Notes under the pieces: model-generated
The model's database searches: none
What the model was told of the DNA's origin: nothing
Seen by the model: the letters and a program-made list of their open reading frames with translations, nothing else
Shown here: positions 61,511-64,000 of the stretch, one piece after another
Layout of the letters: every line of letters starts with the position of its first letter
How positions within the stretch are numbered: the first letter of the stretch is position 1
Program-made: the position numbers and the translations under genes
DNA from: RBG-16-66-20 sp040752005
GTDB taxonomy: Bacteria; Pseudomonadota; Gammaproteobacteria; Burkholderiales; SG8-39
Direction: 5' to 3'
DNA: 64,000 nucleotides
Assembly (NCBI GenBank): GCA_040752005.1
Contig: JBFMFX010000019.1
Coordinates: 1 to 64,000 of the forward strand

Positions 61511-62566
61511 ATGGACGATATCTTTCTCAGGGGTGGCGATCGGGCGCAGGCGCCGGAAAACTCGATGCGACGCAACGACCACGACGTCACCAACCGGGTG
61601 CGCACCACCGACGCCGATGCGGTGCGCGCCGAGGTGCTGCGCCTATTCCGCAGCCTGTACGATGGCGCGGCGCGGCCCGCCGTGCCGGAAGCGATCGCGC
61701 GCGCCTTCGCCGACGTCGCGCGCGCCTATCGCGGCGAGGATCCGCGCTTCCATCCGTGCGACACCGAGTACCACGACATCCAGCATGTGCTCGACGTGAC
61801 ACTCGCGATGGCACGTCTGATGGACGGCTACGAGCGCGGCCGAAACGGGACACCGGCGCTCACGCCCGCGCATTTCGCCCTCGGCGTGATCACCGCGCTG
61901 CATCATGATTTCGGATATTTGCGCCGTCGCGGCGACCGCCGCCACCGCTACGGCGCCGAGTACACGCTGGTGCACGTCTCGCGCGGCTCACGGCACCTGC
62001 GGCGCTACCTGCGGCGCCTCGGCCTGGGCCGTTTCGCGGAGACAGCGGCGACGCTGGTGCACTACACCGGCTACGAGCGCCCGGCCGAGACGATCCCGCT
62101 CAGCGACACGCTGCTGCGCCGTATCGGCCACATGCTCGGCACTGCCGACATCATCGCGCAGATGTCGGATCGCTGCTATCTCGAGAAATGCCGGGACCGG
62201 CTGTACCCGGAGTTCGTGCTCGGAGGTCTTGCGCGCAGGCAGCTGCCGAACGGCCGCGTGCAGGTGCTGTTCAGCTCCGGCGACGATCTGGTGCGCAAGA
62301 CGCCGGGCTTTTACCGCAACGCCGCCAAGCGGCTCGATTTCCAGCTTGCGCGCGCCTACGAGTACGCCGAACGCCACTTCGCCGGCCAGAACCTGTACCT
62401 GGAGGAAATGCAGAAAAACGTGCGCTATGCGCAGGTAGTGGCGCAGGCGCCCGATGCCGGTGCGCTGCGCCGGATACCTCCTTACACCCTGACGGCAGGG
62501 GTCGAACCGTACCCGAAGGACCTTGTGACCTGCACACGCCGGATCAGTTGCCCGCCGGCCTCCTGA
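61511..62566 (+). CDS. HD-domain (PDE-like) protein
   Basis: A 351-residue protein with a metal-dependent phosphohydrolase core: TEYHDIQHVLDVTLAM (His88, His92), HHDFGYLRRRG (His131-Asp133) and further helices ending around GTADIIAQMSDRCYLEK. The spacing recalls class I cyclic nucleotide phosphodiesterases, though the full signature cannot be confirmed by eye. Substrate unknown. Gene stands alone; its 3' end overlaps the convergent PDZ gene by 23 bases. Confidence 0.75.
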   Translation: MDDIFLRGGDRAQAPENSMRRNDHDVTNRVRTTDADAVRAEVLRLFRSLYDGAARPAVPEAIARAFADVARAYRGEDPRFHPCDTEYHDIQHVLDVTLAMARLMDGYERGRNGTPALTPAHFALGVITALHHDFGYLRRRGDRRHRYGAEYTLVHVSRGSRHLRRYLRRLGLGRFAETAATLVHYTGYERPAETIPLSDTLLRRIGHMLGTADIIAQMSDRCYLEKCRDRLYPEFVLGGLARRQLPNGRVQVLFSSGDDLVRKTPGFYRNAAKRLDFQLARAYEYAERHFAGQNLYLEEMQKNVRYAQVVAQAPDAGALRRIPPYTLTAGVEPYPKDLVTCTRRISCPPAS

Positions 62567-63536
62567 AGTAGGACAGGCGGTCCATCGAGCGCAGCCGCAG
62601 CTCCCGCACCTCGCCGCCCCGCAGCACGCGCAGCGGGACCTCCACACCCGCGGCGCCGAGCGCCCATACCTTGCGGTAGAGCTCGGCGAGGGTCGCGACC
62701 CGGTCTTCGCCGACGCCGATCACGATGTCGCCCGCCCTGACGCCGGCGCGCTCGGCAGGACCTTCGGGCGAGACGCGCGAAACGAACAGGCGCCCGCGCA
62801 ACTCCTCGGTGTTCATGCCGAGCCAGGGCCGCGGCGGCGTGCGCGTGCGACCGCTCGCGATGAGATCGTCGAGGATCGGCGCCAGCAGATCAATCGGCAC
62901 GAACAGATTGCCCGGTGCGTGCAGGCCGATCCCCGCCGCGTCGCCGACGATGAGCGAGCCGATGCCGAGCAGCTCGCCGCGCGGGCCGAGCAGCGCCGCG
63001 CCCGACCAGTTCGGCACCGCCGGATAGGTCCAGATCGCCGAATCGAGAGAATACTCCCAGCTCCCGGAAAACGGCCGGCGCGACACCACGCGCACGTAGT
63101 TCACGCTGCCCGGCCCGCCGTGGCCGGCGACGAGCACCGGATCGTTCTCGGCGACTTCCGCCGAGTCGCCGAACGCGAGCGGCTTCGCATCGAGCGGCGC
63201 CAGCAGCCGCACCAGGCCAAAGCCGCTCGCAGGGTCGTAGCCCGCGTAAGCTGCCGGCACCGTGCGGCCGTCGGCGCCGGTCACTTCCACCGCCTCCGCC
63301 TCGAGGACGAGATAGCCGATCGTGGCGACGTAGCCCTCGCGCACCAGCACGCCCGAACCCTCGCGCAGCGGCCCGAGCGTCGCGAGGCTGCGCGCATCCG
63401 GCAGGATCTTCGCGCGCACGCGAACGATCGCCGCCAGCGTCTCGGCGGCGCCGGCACCCTTGCCCTGCCCCGCCACCGGCGAAGCGCAAAGCGCCACCGC
63501 GACGACGGCCGCGAATGCGAGAAGGCGTGCGATCAT
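62544..63536 (-). CDS. HtrA-like trypsin-fold protein with PDZ, catalytically degenerate
   Basis: A 330-residue exported protein with signal peptide (LLAFAAVVAVALCASPVAGQ). The trypsin-like domain retains the fold (GSGVLVREGYVATIGYLV, VLVAGHGGPGSVNYVRVVSR, PNWSGAALLGPRGEL) and a C-terminal PDZ domain (GVRAGDIVIGVGEDRVATL). The triad His is Tyr75 (TIGYLV), the Asp is Gly105 (DPASGFGLV), and only Ser178 is kept. It should not cleave peptides, so it may act as a binding or scaffolding protein. Confidence 0.8.
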   Translation of the reverse strand: MIARLLAFAAVVAVALCASPVAGQGKGAGAAETLAAIVRVRAKILPDARSLATLGPLREGSGVLVREGYVATIGYLVLEAEAVEVTGADGRTVPAAYAGYDPASGFGLVRLLAPLDAKPLAFGDSAEVAENDPVLVAGHGGPGSVNYVRVVSRRPFSGSWEYSLDSAIWTYPAVPNWSGAALLGPRGELLGIGSLIVGDAAGIGLHAPGNLFVPIDLLAPILDDLIASGRTRTPPRPWLGMNTEELRGRLFVSRVSPEGPAERAGVRAGDIVIGVGEDRVATLAELYRKVWALGAAGVEVPLRVLRGGEVRELRLRSMDRLSYFRRPAGN

Positions 63537-63568
63537 GGCGGCGCTCCAGTCGGCTGACCGATGCTATT

Positions 63569-64000
63569 GTGAGACTGCTTTCCTGGAACATCCAGTGGTG
63601 CCGCGGCATGGACGGCCGCGTGGACCCGGCACGCATCGCGCGCGAGGCGCGCCGCATCGGCGATCCGGACGTGCTCTGCCTGCAGGAGGTGGCGGCGGGC
63701 TTTGCGGCGCTGCCGGGCTCCAGCGGCGAAGATCAGCCTGTGATCCTCGCGCGCGAGCTCGCGGGCTACGAGGCGCACTTCGCGTGGGCAGTGGACGTGC
63801 CGGGCGCGAGCGCCCGCAGCCGCTTCGGCAATCTGATCCTGTCGCGGCTGCCGGTGCGGCAGGTGCTCAGACACTCCCTGCCCTGGCCGGCGCACCCCGG
63901 CCTGCCCAGCATGCCGCGGATCGCGCTCGAGGCGGTGATCGAGGCACCGTGGGGTCCGCTGCGGGTGGTGACGACCCACCTGGAGTATTACTCACCGCTT
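63569..64000 (+). CDS. Endonuclease/exonuclease/phosphatase family protein, cut by window end
   Basis: First 144 residues of an EEP-fold protein: LLSWNIQWCRGMDGRVDPAR, GDPDVLCLQEVAAGFAALPG with the metal-binding Glu, FGNLILSRLPV and RVVTTHLEYYSPL with the catalytic His. The GTG start at 63569 is the first usable codon in frame. The frame is open to base 64000, so the C-terminal half lies outside. Divergent from the PDZ gene (32 bases between). Confidence 0.85.
   Translation, partial: MRLLSWNIQWCRGMDGRVDPARIAREARRIGDPDVLCLQEVAAGFAALPGSSGEDQPVILARELAGYEAHFAWAVDVPGASARSRFGNLILSRLPVRQVLRHSLPWPAHPGLPSMPRIALEAVIEAPWGPLRVVTTHLEYYSPL

Overview
The window is dense, high-GC DNA from the chromosome of a betaproteobacterium (or a metagenomic relative). 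This rests on the gene repertoire and the look of the proteins: ParC/ParE, bifunctional MnmC, a second IF-1 with a basic tail, an Atm1-type ABC exporter, PsrA-like control of a fad operon, and kynurenine-pathway genes. No rRNA, tRNA or CRISPR array was recognised. Genes are tightly packed, many with 4-base ATGA/GTGA overlaps. Several genes that appear to head transcripts carry a -10-like hexamer only 5-10 bases before the start codon and no Shine-Dalgarno, suggesting leaderless mRNAs.

Layout. 1-2575 is the only clearly mobile part: the 3' end of an integron integrase, a broken ORF6N-domain gene and an IS1595-family element whose right end truncates a Nudix hydrolase gene. 2.6-14.3 kb is housekeeping: CorA, an exported methyltransferase, a TumE/TumA toxin-antitoxin pair, glutamine-dependent NAD synthetase, UgpQ, Lon, IF-1, a DUF1643 protein, a degenerate M23 lipoprotein and a UvrD-type helicase behind a LexA-like box. 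14.3-18.1 kb holds an M20 peptidase, a decayed histone-deacetylase-like gene and unrecognised small genes. 18.1-28.5 kb has a DUF6569/ARPP-1 protein, several nuclease-like proteins, ArfB, a diguanylate cyclase and topoisomerase IV (parC, a small ORF, parE).

28.5-33.1 kb (minus strand) is a catabolic operon: 3-hydroxyanthranilate dioxygenase, a DapA-family lyase, MmsA, an enoyl-CoA hydratase and an enolase-superfamily gene that has lost its catalytic core. 33.4-37.1 kb (plus strand) is a coupled GT4 glycosyltransferase / GH130 phosphorylase / mannose-6-P isomerase-like cupin operon, followed by nhaA and mnmC. 40.2-47 kb carries a cation efflux protein and an L-lactate dehydrogenase with a divergent IclR regulator, EgtD with a PBP7-type endopeptidase, and an Atm1-like ABC exporter.

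47-54.8 kb is a fatty-acid beta-oxidation operon: a PsrA-like TetR regulator with a palindromic operator, FadE, thiolase, FadJ-like protein, thioesterase and a hydrolase. 54.8-58.1 kb has MarC and GST on the minus strand, then kynA-kynU, which start tryptophan breakdown; HAAO acts later in the same pathway. 58.1-61.1 kb pairs an ACAD10/11-type acyl-CoA dehydrogenase with an aminoglycoside-phosphotransferase-like kinase, the layout of LvaA/LvaC 4-hydroxyacyl-CoA catabolism. The right end has a YdcH-like protein, an HD-domain protein, a catalytically degenerate HtrA-like PDZ protein and the start of an endonuclease/exonuclease/phosphatase protein cut by the window edge.

Several genes are visibly decaying (ORF6N, Nudix, HDAC-like, enolase-like) or have lost active-site residues (M23, HtrA-like). 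A CTGACCC-type inverted repeat occurs three times, twice at the 5' end of a gene.
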